Position numbers and translations under genes: made by a program
Shown here: positions 1 to 12,534 of the stretch, piece by piece
How positions within the stretch are numbered: position 1 is the first letter of the stretch
How the letters are laid out: each line of letters opens with the position of its first letter
DNA from: Aspidapion aeneum
Taxonomy: Eukaryota; Arthropoda; Insecta; Coleoptera; Brentidae
Reading direction: 5' to 3'
DNA: 64,000 bases
Assembly (NCBI GenBank): GCA_963576565.1
Contig: OY755044.1
Coordinates: 39,453,235 to 39,517,234 of the forward strand
Notes under the pieces: model-generated
Seen by the model: the letters and a program-made list of their open reading frames with translations, nothing else
The model's database searches: none
Told to the model about the DNA's origin: nothing

Positions 1-559
1 TTAGGTCCAGAGAAATTTTTTTAAATATTTATATTTGACCGCACTTATACCTTTGTTCATAAATTGATAATAACGGAGGTGCCAAAATATAAAGTTTTTT
101 ATTTTCTAAACCTGAAATTATTTTTATGTTTTTGGAAACATTGCTAAGTAAAACCCGAATGATTCATTTTATTTATTTTAGGCTCTAACAAAAGTTGGAA
201 CCGGTACTGACTTCACTGCTCTCCCACGTATTATAGAACGTTAACAGTTTGGATTTGACCAAAGTTAAAGGGCAAATCCAAAATCGTCGCCATCCCGTTA
301 CTGTTTCAGTTTTCAAAAGTGTTTTTAATTAAATTTGGGGTAAAGTCTAGCTGTCCAAAACTGTTTAAGGTCTGAAAATTATACGCTACGGAGTAGGGAA
401 AGTTAGAGATTTTCTTACTTTTCCAACCACTGACTATTTTGACCAGGCTGCGATAAATTCAAAGTAGGAAGTTCGGTTGGGCTGTCTAATGGCTTGCCTG
501 CGACTGCCTTTCACTTCCGTTTCTATTTTAGCTTTTTCAAAGGTATTTTTTTTGCAAGG

Positions 560-1745
560 GTCTCAAGGGGAAAGCTTGCATAAGACCCGGTCTACTTTCC
601 TAACAGTCATTTCTCCTCTGCTAGGGGAGGCCGTGTAGTGTCGGATTCTTACCGACTAAAATCCCTCAATTGTACTCCGGCTTGCCTAGGCAAGCCATAG
701 TCACGGCACTGCAGCCATTACTGCCTTATTCTGCACCCTCCTGATTCCTAGGCTGATCACTCCATCAATTTCGTTCCCTGAACAAGTTTCTACAGGTCTT
801 TAAAGGAATAGTCCCCAGTCGCTATTCGGTTTAGTTCAACTTCCCCAAATATCAGGTGCCTTTTGCGATACAGTGCCTTGCAATGGCATATTACATGTTT
901 TACTGTTTCCAGTTCCTGATTAAATAGTCTGCAACTTAGGTCTCTTTGATACAGGTCCATCCTGTTTAGGTTAACTTTGACCGCCATATGGCCGGTCTCT
1001 GCTGTGTCTTAGCCCAGGTCTTTCTAACCAATGGCTTTCATGTTTTTCCCTTACCCAGAGTTTGACCTGGGACCTTTGGTACCCCCATGGTGGCTCTGGT
1101 CCAATATATTTTTCTGACGATCCTTGTCTTGCTAGTTCGTCAGTTTTTGTATTACCTTAAATACCTCTGTGTCCTGGCACCAAAAATAGTTTTTTTCTAT
1201 TGGGTTTCACCAGTTTCACTAGTTCAGCAAGGCATTCCCACACTAGCTTTGACGTAACCTTCGTGCGCATGAGATATGGTCTCACCGAAGTGTTCCATTC
1301 TATTATTCTCTCTTGCGCATTCTAGAATGGCAAAGATTTCTGTTTAAAAGATTGTCGGGTCATGTCCCAGTGGAAAATGCAAATCTCTCCTAGGTTTTTC
1401 CCAGAATATTCCTGCCCCACTACCTTCCTCAGTCTTTGATCCGTCTGTGTACCCGACCAATCCTTCCTGTGGCAGTAGGTTGTTTTGTCCAGACTATGCT
1501 GCTCTGTCCTGTATGACTACTTCGAGAGTTGGTCCATATAGGTGCTTTAGGGACTCTTCCTCCCTATTATCCATTCTTGAAGTTCTGAAGTCGATAGAGT
1601 CCCTTCTTTGCCTCTACCTGTATCAGCAAGTGGAAAGTACCTCCATCGCAGTTGTCGAAGTGATGTCAAATGCATGTTGTCCCATTCTATTTTATTTTGG
1701 TTGGCTGTCCAATTTTTAGTTGTTCTAGAATCTCTGTGCACTCCA
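560..1745 (-). pseudogene. LINE 3' end with decayed RNase H (copy A)
   Basis: Degenerate 3' part of a non-LTR retrotransposon on the minus strand. Around 1140-1190 the reverse strand reads LFLVPGHRGI, then a stop, then GN, which is the VPGHxGxxGN motif of retroelement RNase H. From 987 down to 790 the open part reads into a C-terminal Cys/His segment (ETVKHVICHCKAL, like the CxxC..H..C tail of I/R1/Jockey elements). The frame is broken by stops and frameshifts. The segment 560-790 resembles a LINE 3' UTR. Retroelement RNase H removes RNA from RNA:DNA hybrids; this copy cannot be functional. Clade (I, R1 or Jockey) is inferred from the presence of RNase H plus a Cys/His tail. No endonuclease or RT is seen, so the copy is 5'-truncated. 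Confidence 0.7.
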
Positions 1746-1984
1746 AACGACTACTAATAAACTTCTTTTCGAACCAATATTTGGCACAAAACTACTTCTT
1801 CTCATAATTTTTACGATTAACCAGATTGTAATACAATAAACAGTTTGTTATTGTAATTTTAAAAAAATACGCAAAAATGATAATGTCGTAAATGTGGCAA
1901 CCTTTATCGAGAAATCTTTGACACCTAATGTATCTCGGTTTTAACTTTTTAATTAAGGAAAGCTTGGGTAGTAGTAGTATTGTG

Positions 1985-2049
1985 GGGTAGGCTCTAGGCC
2001 TGGCGACTAGGCACATGAAGCGCCCTTTTCGCCAACCCCTGGGCATCCC
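1985..2049 (+). other. tRNA-like segment, possible SINE head
   Basis: A short GC-richer segment resembles the D-arm and anticodon arm of a tRNA (GGCGACTAGGCAC followed by a GGCG/CGCC-type stem around CCCTTTT). It lies directly beside the 3' end of LINE copy B. The tRNA fold is incomplete and the T-arm is poor, so a decayed SINE head or chance similarity are both possible. Confidence 0.25.
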
Positions 2050-2054
2050 CCCTA

Positions 2055-2969
2055 CTACGTCCTTCCTTCGCTAAGGAATCTGCCCGTCTTCTGTACAAAG
2101 GCCAGAATATCGGGCCACCTCAGGATCAGAAGGTCCTCCGTCTCAAAGGTTTTCTCTTCAAATATCTCTCTTCTTGCCTCCTTATATGCTTCACATGATG
2201 AGAGGAAATACACCGAGGTCTCGTCCTCTACCCAGCATCCCTCGCACGTCGCGTCGGCCTTCACTCTCATTTTCGCCAGGTGTCCTTGTAGGACGCAGTG
2301 TCCGGTTAGGACTCCCATTATGGCTCCTACCTTTCTTCGTGTTCTATGGAGCAGCCAGTCCATGTCACATACTCCTTCGCCTGTCTGGCGTTTCCTGTGT
2401 TGGTCCATTCCTTCTGTATCTCTTTCTGGGCCCACTCTTTTAGGGCCGACTTCATTTGCCCTCTTGTGAGTGCCAGGAAAGGCTCTGGCCCGACGCATTT
2501 CTGCTGGGATCCACCACTGGCGCGTTCGTCCGCTTTTTCGTTTTCTGAGACCCCAATGTGGCCTGGGACCCATACGAGCTCCACCTCTCTTACTCCGGCC
2601 AACTCTTGAAGGGCATCTGCCCACTCCTGCACCAAACCCGCGGACATGGTTGGTTTGCACAGTGCTTTCAGCGCAGCTTGACTGTCTGAACCGATGCGGA
2701 GGCGCTTTCCTGTTTTGTTGCTAATTTCTTCCTCCCATGTTACCGCCAGTATAGCGTAAACCGCATTGGATCCGAGCGAGTAGCTTTTTCCAATACCCTT
2801 GCTTTCCACGTACACTCCTGCGCCGGTCGAATTCCGGTCTGTTAGTCTTGATTCGTCTGTATGCTTGGATAAATCTCAATATGTTTACCCAATGAATCTG
2901 TACTGTTTCAGTCAAGGACGGACACCCTACAGATATCCAACGTTTACATATTTCTTCTTTAAGTGGCAT
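2055..2969 (-). pseudogene. LINE 3' end with RNase H (copy B)
   Basis: C-terminal part of a non-LTR retrotransposon polyprotein, related to copy A at 560-1745. Three overlapping frames (2721-2969, 2327-2815, 2055-2660) read in succession, so at least two frameshifts are present. Visible RNase H motifs are IGSDSQAALKAL (catalytic Asp) and VWVPGHIGVSENEKADERA (His and last Asp). Downstream is a CEGCWVEDETSVYFLSSC segment, a CxxC...C tail in which the usual His looks replaced by Tyr. RT and endonuclease domains are absent, so this is a 5'-truncated, dead insertion. Two such 3' ends in tandem orientation within 2.4 kb suggest either independent insertions or a duplicated truncated copy. Confidence 0.8.
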
Positions 2970-5260
2970 TATAACCCCTGATGGTTTTAGCCTGGTTAAC
3001 CAGAGCCCTCCATTTTGCCTAATGTATTTCGAGGGGAATCCAAAAGTTTTACATATTAAGCCTGCATTTTAACTTGCCCATTTTTAATATTTTTTCTGTT
3101 AAAAATACGATCTATCTCAGTCCGGTAAACTGGAAATGTAGAATAGTTGTTTTGGTTTTCGATATGCCTGTAATCTGATTTTAATAGCTGTGTTGGTTTA
3201 TGTGTGTGTCATATTTCTACTCGTGCTATAAGCAATAAAATCGGTTTTATGTTTTTGACAGTATATTTATAAATACACATTATGAGAAGTGTATTTACAT
3301 TATTATGCATCGATTAATATGCATTTTCATGTCTACCAGGAATTTCGACGACTTTTAATTACTGTAAAATTTATTTTTCTCTTCTGTAGTGAGAACCTTT
3401 TATTTTAAAATGTGTTTTGAAAAACTTGGCTATACTTGGCCTTTTTGTTTCATTAAATGTTTTTGTAATAATTCTATTCTTCTTACTATTTTTTAAAATT
3501 TTATCAGGAAACAGCTAAACGCTGTCAGTTGGCCTTTTGAATTAATTTTCGCTTTGAACTGTTTTAAAAACACAAAGGTGCTGTTTAAAGTAAATTCTCC
3601 AGAAACTGAATACTGTTTTACATATATTTAAATTTAAAATTAAAATTTCTGCAAGCTCTTTAAGAGTCACTTGACGGGGAAAATTTTAAAACGAGCGGAA
3701 TAAATGGCATTCATGTTTTGTAATAAAAGACAGCATCTAGGAAAATCCTGCAGGTCAAAATATTTTTATTTTTTATTTTACATTTATTAAAAAGATTATT
3801 AAAGCCTGTTTTTCTGTCGTTAAATCAGTCTTGTGATATTATGCCTTGTCTTATTTTTAAGAACTTGGCGGCAGATATTTTAGAATTCTGCTAGTACCTA
3901 TGCGTCATGTTATAATTCGACTGACAGTTTGCCAAGTTAATTGTAATCGTTCTTGACTAAACTACAAGTTACAGATTGTTTATTACAACATGATCAGTCG
4001 AAATGGTCAGTCCAGGGTATTTTATATTAGTTTATGTCAGTTTTAATTAAGTTCAGTTTAACATAAACTAACTTAAACTAAGTTTTTTAGCAGCATAAAC
4101 TAACATAAACTATCTTGAACTGACTTGAACAAATATAATATAAGCTACGCTAAACAGATTTGACCACCTAAATGGTCTGACCCAATAAACAAGGAATTTG
4201 GCTGGCACACTGTCAGTTTTATGAGATTTTTAATTATTTAGGTAATTACACAAGACGCCTAGTCGTTTTGGAAAAATCTAGGCGTATTATAATAAGACTG
4301 ATTTTTCAATGCGGCATGCGAACCTATAAAGCAATAAAATGAGGTAAGAAATGACAAATCAAGAAATTTATATACGTTAAAAAGGAGGAGTTTCGGCTTT
4401 TGTAAAATATTGGACGCCTTTTTTTTGTTATATTTTAGGTTTTTCGAGTTGTTAAATAAATAACATTTTTTGAGATTTTGAATTGGCAGATCGAAAGTAA
4501 AAGAATGTGATATTAGATTGATAGGATTGTATGTGTGTTTTTATAAACAGGATTACGAGTTTGTATGGATCGATAAAGTTTAAAGTCACAGTAGTTACAT
4601 CTGACGGATCTATTGCCTTCTCAGTTCTACAGCATCTCCATTGAAAATATATACCTCTCTCTCTCTCCCTCTGGTTATTATTTATTAAATAAAAATATCC
4701 TATGAGTTGATAATTTTTTTTTCGAAAAAATCATTCAGCGAGGACACAATTTTCATTAGGAAACAAATTAAGAAGAAAAAACAAACAAACGTGTGGTACA
4801 TTTGTTGTTGGAGTACCAATGTCATTTTAAAGAAATTTCTTTTGGTTGAAAAAGCATCAGATCCGTCAGTATAAATTTATATTAAGTTGAATCAAATATC
4901 AAATCAGTGCAAGATTCATCTTTAAAAAGATCCTTGAATCTACAATTCTTCTTTTAAATATAGCTTTTGAAAAGAAATTTGATGTTTTTTGTTTTTTTTA
5001 TTACAAAAAATTAAATTCCAAGCTTTTATAAAGAAATTGTAAAATGTTATGATTTGATACCGAATAACGATAATATGTAACTATTAAAAATATTATAATT
5101 AATCGTAAGTCTCGTACTAGAATGTTCATTGATACTTTTTGGTAATTCCAAACAGCAAAAATATAACTTATTTTTTTGCTGTCAAAAGCGTAAGTGGAAA
5201 GCCTAAAATATGGATTTTGTAATCGAAAAAATTTGGTGGAATCAGATAAAATATAATTTA
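2970..5260. other. gene-free AT-rich stretch
   Basis: No coding signal recognised on either strand. It holds a weak inverted repeat (CTGACAGTTTGCCAAG at 3921-3936 against the complement of 4201-4216, about 13 of 16 positions) that could be the TIR of a 296 bp MITE, and local repeats of CATAAACTAAC around 4020-4110. Confidence 0.5.
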
Positions 5261-6080
5261 TAGTGTGGAATAGCCAAATGGAATAAATTCGATAACGAAT
5301 AAATGAGAGCGTGTTGGGAAAAACGCTTGGACACGTCGATTTGTATTTTTCAATGCGCGTGTTTTTCAAAAATAAAAAATTATATAGGGTGTGTCATGTG
5401 ACAGTGGCCAATACCAACTTTCTTATTTTAAATGCAACCCCCTGTATATTATTTATTTTTTGGATTCCTCAGAAAATTCTAGATATAATTCATGTATAAT
5501 GTCCTATATCTAAGTCTAACCATTTTCGAAATATTAACAGTTCAAAAACGACAATTTGCAATTTCAAGGCTAAATATTTTGAAAATGGTTAGAACTATGG
5601 AAAAACGGCTTACATGTCACTATCCTCATTTTTAATTATCTATCGATTGACACCAAACACGAAAACTTGCGGTTTAACCGGAATTTTCGATTTTCCGTTA
5701 AAATCGGATGTGGTCGTGATTGATGTCAATCGATATAAATTAAAAATAAGGACAGGGACATGAGAGCCGTTTTTCCATAGTCCTAACCGTTTTCGAAATA
5801 TTCCGCCTCAAAATTGGAAATTGTCGTTTTTGAACTGTCAATATTTCAAAAAATGGTTAGGCTTAGGTATAGGAAATCCAAAAAATAAATAATATACAGG
5901 GGCTTGCATTTAAAATAAGAAAGTTGGTATTGGCCACTGTCACATGACACACCCTATATAATTTTTTATTTTTGAAAAAAATGCGCATTGAAAAATACAA
6001 ATCGACGTGTCCAAGCGTTTTTCCTAACACGCCCTCATTTATTCGTTATCGAATTTATTCCATTTGGCTGTTCCACACTG
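5261..6080. mobile_element. 820 bp palindromic TIR element with TA flanks
   Basis: The two halves are near-complete reverse complements of each other (arms about 5261-5660 and 5725-6080), centred near 5690. Ends read YAGTGTGGAA and TTCCACACTG and are bordered by TA on both sides, consistent with a TA target duplication as in Tc1/mariner-type elements. There is no transposase; 60-120 residue ORFs inside are incidental. It is a non-autonomous foldback or large MITE. The superfamily is inferred only from the TA dinucleotide. Confidence 0.75.
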
Positions 6081-6217
6081 TATGTTCTCTGGTGGAATGG
6101 AGAAAGGGAGAGTAATTATTTACAGTTGGCAATCAACCATTTTAAATATTTTTAAATGTTTCGATGAGGAGATGGCAGCCCACGGTCTTTTATAGATCTG
6201 TACAAAATCTTACTCTA

Positions 6218-7473
6218 CAGAGTGTCCCAGATAAGATTACCCACCTACAGTATCGATTAAAATATTGGAGAAGTCACCTAAAATTATATATAAATCTGGT
6301 CCTGTACCAACTATTAAAGAACAAGTGATACATTTCTTTCACGTTTATAAAAAATCCAAAAATAAAACTTTTTTCTGTATAACTTTACGCAATATTGGCA
6401 AGGACCATTCGAAGGAGACGTAAAAGTTTTATGTCCTGAAAATTTCACAATAATTGGATAAAAGTCTACATATAAATTTTTAAAATTAGCAAAAATGATC
6501 AGAGTTGGCAAAAATCTTGACATATTGGTCATTTTAAGCACTTTTCAAATTTAATATCTAGACTATCCTTTGTATTGTATTGTTGCGAAATTTTTAGGAC
6601 ACAAAACTTTTACGTCTTTTCTGAATCGTGTTTGCATTTTTGCCGAAAATTACACAGAAAAAAACTTTTTTTAGCTTTTTTTTATAATTGACAAAAGGTC
6701 ACGAAATGATTTTGTGCTGAAAATCGTCGAAACACCTAAACTGAGAACTAGACTTTAATAGTTGGTGGACAGGATCAGATTTATATACAATTTTAGGTGG
6801 TTTCTCCACTTTTGGCCGGATCTCGGAAATGGTAAAAGATACAATTTTGATTAAATAGGAAATAAGTTGCAGTATTCCAAGCCCAATCAGATGCTGTTTC
6901 GAGATTAAAAACATCTACAGGGGTTTTCAAAATATTGAGCAAGAACTAAAAATTGTGTTTTTCAAAAAATTTAAACATCTTCGCCATCTTATAAACAATT
7001 TTTTTTAATTTGGTGGGTTTGTATTAGAGACTACGCCCAATCGAATGATGTTTTTTTCCAGGCCTTCTAGTTTTGTTAAAGCCATAGCCATATTTGTTAT
7101 TTCTTATGGCCATTTTATTGGATTTATAAGTCATTAAATAGAGCATAAAAAAAGCTTTTCAACGGTGGTGTATATCTAATGTTAATTTATTAAAAAAACA
7201 GTTTTTCACTTAGTTGGCTGTGAAAAAAATGTCGTAATTATGTTTGTTGTATCTGTTTTATTAAATTTGTATACAAGATGGCGACGATATTTAAATTTTT
7301 CAAAAAATATAATTTTTAGTTTTTGCTAGATATTTTAAAAACCGATGTAGATATTTTCCATTAGGATAGAACATCCGATTGGGCTCGGAATAGCTTTTTT
7401 CTAATTTAACCGAAATTGTGTCTCTTGCCATGTCCGAAATCCTCATTCAGTTATTTTTATCTGAGACACCCTG
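6218..7473. mobile_element. CAGGGTG-family TIR element, TA flanks
   Basis: Ends are CAGAGTGTCCCAGATAA and the inverse of CAGGGTGTCTCAGATAA, each bordered by TA. A second, nested inverted repeat lies inside: about 6262-6320 against 6752-6818, containing an AACTATTAAAG-type core. No transposase is recognisable. The length (1,256 bp), TA border and CAGGGTGTC ends match the element at 12535-13719, so both are probably non-autonomous members of one mariner-like family. Confidence 0.7.
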
Positions 7474-7654
7474 TATAATTATAAGGTCAAAATAAGCCGA
7501 TTTAAAGCAACTTTCTTCAGTCCGAAATTGCTCCATTTCCGAGTGATAAAATTAAAAAATAAAAATCAATTTTTTTTATATTGAATGAACAGTTTTAACA
7601 TATTACCAAATATGTATTTCATGCAGTTTTGGTCTCACCTTAAGAATTAGTACC

Positions 7655-7932
7655 CAGGGGTTTTTTTTATTCAAAATAATTTAATTATTTCGATGTCGTA
7701 TCGAATATTAATAATCGAAATATGTCGAAACCGGCTTACTTTGGCTGATTTTAACAGTAGGACCTTTTTTGCTTTAAAATCTTTAGGAAATTATTTCCTT
7801 AACAAAAAAAGTAAAAAAGTACCTACACTGAGAAAAAACTTATGGCCATTTCCCACAATTATTAGAGGCGGTTTCCAACGGTAACGATGGAAAGGTGTGC
7901 ATATTCTGGTTTTGCATTCCAAAAAACCCCTG
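7655..7932. repeat. dispersed repeat with CAGGGGTTTTTT ends (copy 1)
   Basis: About 280 bp bounded by CAGGGGTTTTTTT and its inverse. The interior matches 22985-23275 over most of its length (shared landmarks: TTTAAAATAATTT, the GATG..GCATCGAA-like segment, TTTAGGAAATT and GCATTCAAAA-CCCCT-GG). It is probably a MITE; no clear target duplication was found. Confidence 0.55.
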
Positions 7933-8142
7933 GTTTCATTTTTTTAAGTAATAAGTTAAAAATGTTCGGATTGAAGTATGTTGCTTTAAACCGGCTTATT
8001 TTATATAACTCTAGAAACCGTGTGGTTATCCAAGTTTCAAAGGGGAACAAACCCTTTGCTTCATTTTGCTTGTGATACAAAATTCTATCTGCATCGATCC
8101 AAGTCTTTGATATGTCTCCATCTTTATTTATTAAAGAAAAAC

Positions 8143-8216
8143 AAGATAGGGTATTCATCTTACGCTATTTTGGATGCCCAAGATAGGGTATTCATCTTAC
8201 GCTATTTTGGATGCCC
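8143..8216. repeat. 37 bp tandem duplication
   Basis: A 37 bp unit beginning AAGATAGGGTATTCATC is present twice, head to tail and essentially identical, immediately beside the left end of the TIR element at 8216. Confidence 0.85.
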
Positions 8217-8840
8217 AAGATGTCCTAAATTTGATGTTTTTTGGAATTTTTAGGTGTTTTTAGGCGAGATAAAAAAATTAACTAGTCCCAACTAGCGAGC
8301 CTCGATTTTCAAGAGATGATTAAAGGTGCAGTTTGTAAACTATCGGGGGTCTTTTAAAAGTCTGCATTTTGGGAGGGGGCTATAACTTTTTTATTTATAA
8401 AAATTCCATTTTGGTGTTGCTTTTTTATAGTTGTTTTACAAGGGATCTAACTGTCAGATTAAATTTAATTTTTTTATTTCTTTTTAATTGTTTTGTATAT
8501 TAAAATTTTTTAATTACCTCTTTTGTTTTGATGATTTTTTTTATTTAATCATTTTTAAACATTTGAAACCCAGTAAAACAAATTAAAATATTAAATGTAA
8601 ACCAACAATATAAAAAAATAAAAGGGTATAAAAAATAAAGGTGTCATTCCATAAAGAAATTTAATTTTATAGTTGAATTCTTTATAAAAAAAATTATAAA
8701 AAATCAAATTACACCAAAATTAAATTTTTATAAATGAAAAAGATAAAGGCGCGCGATTACATGCGCTTTTTACATTTAAGCTTGTTTCTCTCTTAGAAAC
8801 ACCTGGAACCCTCCAAAAACATCGAATTTGGGACACCCTG
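8216..8840. mobile_element. TIR element with CAGGGTGTCC-like ends
   Basis: About 45 bp at the left (CAAGATGTCCTAAATTTGAT...) matches the reverse complement of the right end (CAGGGTGTCCCAAATTCGAT...). A second inner inverted repeat pairs about 8386-8430 with 8705-8745. No coding capacity. The ends resemble the CAGGGTG family but TA flanks are not visible. Confidence 0.6.
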
Positions 8841-9085
8841 AGCGTATACATTTTACAAAAACCTTTTTATGGACAATACTATATATTTATTATTATCCTT
8901 CAATTTTTTGAAGAAACTGCGACAAATAAAATACTACATAAAAAGCAAAGCTTTTAGGAGGAGTGATATTATACTTTTTATTTTTATAGGTAGCTGTTTG
9001 TAAAACATTGTTTTAAATGTTGATAATTTTTTTGATATAATAAACGTTTTAAATGGTACTTATTTTTTTTATTGATATTTTTTTT

Positions 9086-9213
9086 ACCTTGAAATGCAAC
9101 ATTGTCGAATGCTGACAGATCTAAAATTTCGACGAAAGTAGAGAATAACAAAAAAATAAGCTGAAAAGAAAATAATGGAAATGTCAGCCTTCGAAAGTGT
9201 TGCATTTCAAGGT
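9086..9213. repeat. 32 bp inverted repeat pair
   Basis: The arm at 9086-9117 (starting ACCTTGAAATGCAACA) is the reverse complement of 9182-9213 with three differences; the loop is 64 bp. It may be a small MITE or the ends of a deleted element. It lies just left of the hAT-like MITE. Confidence 0.7.
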
Positions 9214-9245
9214 AGGAGCAGGCTTTTGATAAAGGGGGCTGTGCC

Positions 9246-9741
9246 TAGAGACCCTGTATGTATGACACATTTTTTCAAAAGAGAGACGCGACAAACCCAT
9301 CAAAGTCACTGAAATTATCATTTTTGGTTATGTTATTTTAATATGATGATTAAATATGATGTAATTATATCTAAATTAGGTAAATAAAGACATATGAAAT
9401 GAAATAAAATATTTTCTTGTCAAGTTGATTGGCGTTTCACTAAAATAATTTAGATTGTCAGCGGTGAGTGACATCAATCATCATGCAACCTCTCATTTCT
9501 CTGTGCAACATATAAACAAACACGTTTGTCCGCACCCCCTGTATAGGTTTTGCTAAAAATCATTTATTTTTATTTTCCGACGCTTACGAATTAACAAGGG
9601 CTAAACAAAACATCGCTAGAGATAGAACCGATATGTTCATCTTTTGATTTTGACTTTGAAGAGTTTGTCACGTCTCTATTTCTTTAAAATCAATGAATTA
9701 TATACGAAGTAACAAAATATTTCATACATACAGGGTCTCTA
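9246..9741. mobile_element. hAT-like MITE, 496 bp, 8 bp target duplication
   Basis: Long terminal inverted repeats start TAGAGACCCTGTATGTATGA, and similarity continues inward past a GAGACGYGACAAAC segment. The element is bordered by a perfect 8 bp direct repeat GCTGTGCC (9238-9245 and 9742-9749). An 8 bp duplication and a TAGAG start fit the hAT superfamily consensus. There is no transposase, so it would need to be mobilised in trans. Confidence 0.85.
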
Positions 9742-9749
9742 GCTGTGCC

Positions 9750-10317
9750 CATCCATATGATTTTTTATACAGGAACAGAAGTAACCGCTTGATCAGGTAT
9801 GATGTTTCAGATCAGGAGTATGTTTATTTTTCAAGAATAAATTATTTGGTAATTAAAAAGAAACGACATGAAATTTTAAAAGGTAACTTACTAAAACCAA
9901 GACTATCTATGTATCAAACTACTGATGGGATGAAAATGCCCCATTTAATGTTACTCCTAAAAGTCGGTGATTGTAGATTACATTCAAGTGAATCGCAATC
10001 GAGGGCGGTTTCCAAACCCCAAAGGCTATCGCAGACCACTATCGCTAAACAGCTAAACAAGTTTTGTTTTCACCAACAAGATGGCAACAATCAGGTTCGA
10101 CAGATGGATTTCCGATGCCATCAATCAAGTTCTTACATTTTTCCGGTATAATCCACTATACTATATTTTTCTGATGGACTTCCGATGCTATGTGGAGTCG
10201 GTGGAAGGTTTTGATGTTATGTATTCCATAACCTCACTTTTTCTTCAGTGAGAGTGGAGCATGTCTGCAATAAATAGGGCTGTGGCCAAAATTGCGCTGA
10301 AAGCTATTGAAAGGTAG
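9750..10317. other. no recognisable gene
   Basis: A 152-codon frame crosses the right end of the hAT-like MITE and continues here, but it has no recognisable domain and begins inside the MITE. I treat it as non-coding repeat-derived sequence. Confidence 0.4.
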
Positions 10318-10319
10318 TA

Positions 10320-11932
10320 GGGTGAGTGTACATATTATCGACAGTGTAAGGGAAATATTGACTTTCGTAGGCAATAAAAAATTATTCTGAACTACTAACG
10401 AGCTTATTTTTTTTTCTTGGATAAAATCAAGGGTCTATTTTACTAAAATTATGTTTTTTTGTGTTTATTTTTAACCGTAATAAAAAAATAAAATAAAAAA
10501 AAGGCAAAATGTCCCTTATATCGACACTTTTTAAAATAAAGGAAAAAGAATCGACACAAAATTGAACTTATTACCGACAATTTTTTTTTACTGAATATTT
10601 TTATTTTATTTAATATAATTAACAAGTACCTATATTAAATAAAAAAATTTGTAGCCGAAAATAAAAGTATTAATATAATTTTTTTAATTTAACATCTTAT
10701 TTTACAAAGTAGATACGAATCTGCCTAACAAAATTTGAAGTATCTAGATGTAATAAAAGAATGTCATTAGGTACCCATTTACTTAAAACTAATTTTAAAA
10801 ATATTTTTAGTAAGTAATATATTATCAGACTGCTTTTCTAATTAACAATAACAAAAATAAACATTTATTTTACATTAATTTTTAAAGAACATAAAAAAAG
10901 TCGGGAAATACCTACAAACAATTTTAATAAACAATTGATATTTATTTTGTACCTTATTCTTATCAAAACAAAAGTCATTTCTGTAAGTAGGATAGATTTA
11001 CACAAAAACTTCATCGACTGTATATAAACCTCTCTTATTTTTAATTTGTGGTTCTTTAATTTTTCTAAAAATAAAGGGATCCTTAATATCGACACAACAG
11101 AGGGTTATATCGACACTTTAGTTTAATTTAACATACGCTATACAAATAAACACATTGTCGGTTACAACTAAAGACCTCAGAAATGATTTTGCTATAATAA
11201 AATATATTTTTAATATTTTTTTTTTAAAATTGTAAAGCTTAAAAAAAATTTTGTAACCACACCTTAGGATGTAATATCGACACAAATTTGCACAATATAT
11301 CGACATAAGAATGAACCTTTTATCGATGCACAAATTTTCTTTAATATAACACAAAAACTATGAAAAAAAGTATGTGTCGATATTATATCAGCACATCAAA
11401 AATGTTTTTCTTTTTTTTTTAAACAAAATTAAAAAAAAAACACCCGACTCTTAAAAATTTTTGTGTAAGAACCTTCTTATCGACGGTAATGTCGACATTT
11501 TGTTCATGGGTAAGATAAGCTGTACATAAAACCGACAGTCCTTTTTTTAGATAAAAAAATAGATTATATGACTTCTTTTTGTTTTTTTTTTTATAAAATT
11601 TAACCCTATCCTAACAACCAAAATCAATTTTTTTATACGTAAATATAAAATTATTTTAGTTATATTAGTTCAAATCTTACCTGTTTCTTAACACCATTAA
11701 CAAGCGAACCAGCCACATCAAGCACTTTTCGTCAACTGTCACAATTTCCCTCTAATTTTTGAGAGATGTAGTGATGATATGTTTTATGCAGTGCTGCAAA
11801 CATGAGCACAAATAATGACTTTTTTTTATAAAATAGATTTCATTCAGGTGCAAGGTACCCGGATCTTATTATTTAAACAAACCGAAAAACTGTCGATAAT
11901 ATGTACACTGTCGATAATATGTACACCCACCC
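10320..11932. mobile_element. 1.6 kb TIR element with scattered ATCGACA motifs
   Basis: Terminal repeats GGGTGRGTGTACATATTATC (continuing GACAGTG) are inverted at both ends and bordered by TA. The right TIR carries an 18 bp internal tandem duplication. The very AT-rich interior has no coding frame but contains more than ten copies of ATCGACA or close variants in both orientations (for example near 10517, 10549, 11087, 11108, 11276, 11300, 11378 and 11477), the same motif as in the TIR. It is probably a non-autonomous TA-inserting element. Confidence 0.75.
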
Positions 11933-12534
11933 TAGTTCCTCATCTAAGGATTCAGACGAGGAACTAATTATTTTCTTTAAGGAGAAACATACTAAGGTGA
12001 AGGATTATGTGGAGAAAACTGTTGCAAACTACAGTATATCCCACTTCGGATAATATTCCATTTTATATTTTGGGATATGTCAGAAATGTTAGATTTCATT
12101 CCTTATGTGAAATTTCTTAAGTTAAAGGGAACACCCTGTATATTTTCTGTCAGAAAGAAATACATGTTTTCCCTGATTTTAAAAACAGATTTAATAATAT
12201 CTAGTTAAGCCATTTTTGAGTTATTTAAATTACACTTTAAAGTATTCAGAACCTTGGGCAATTTAACAGTAATTTAAAACTAATATAACTCAATAACGGC
12301 TTGTCCAAATGTCAGTAACTTATATATTTTTGACATCATGGCAAATATATTTTTCATTTTGACCCTTTAACATAGAAAAGTTGCTATCAAAATTTGACAT
12401 CAGACATCTCTGACTTCTGACATAGTCCAAACGATAATATGGAAAAAATGAAACTTTTATATTTGGAGCTTTTTTCTATTACCTCTAAATTAACCCCTGA
12501 AAAAGGCCACGCAAATATAATCAATGACCCTGTA

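Noticed and set aside
9693..10151. 152-codon plus frame
   Set aside because: Starts within the hAT-like MITE and has no recognisable domain or codon bias.
12032..12143. Possible small element between TACAGTATATCCC and GGGAACACCCTGTA
   Set aside because: Terminal match is only about 10 of 14 positions and there is little internal support.
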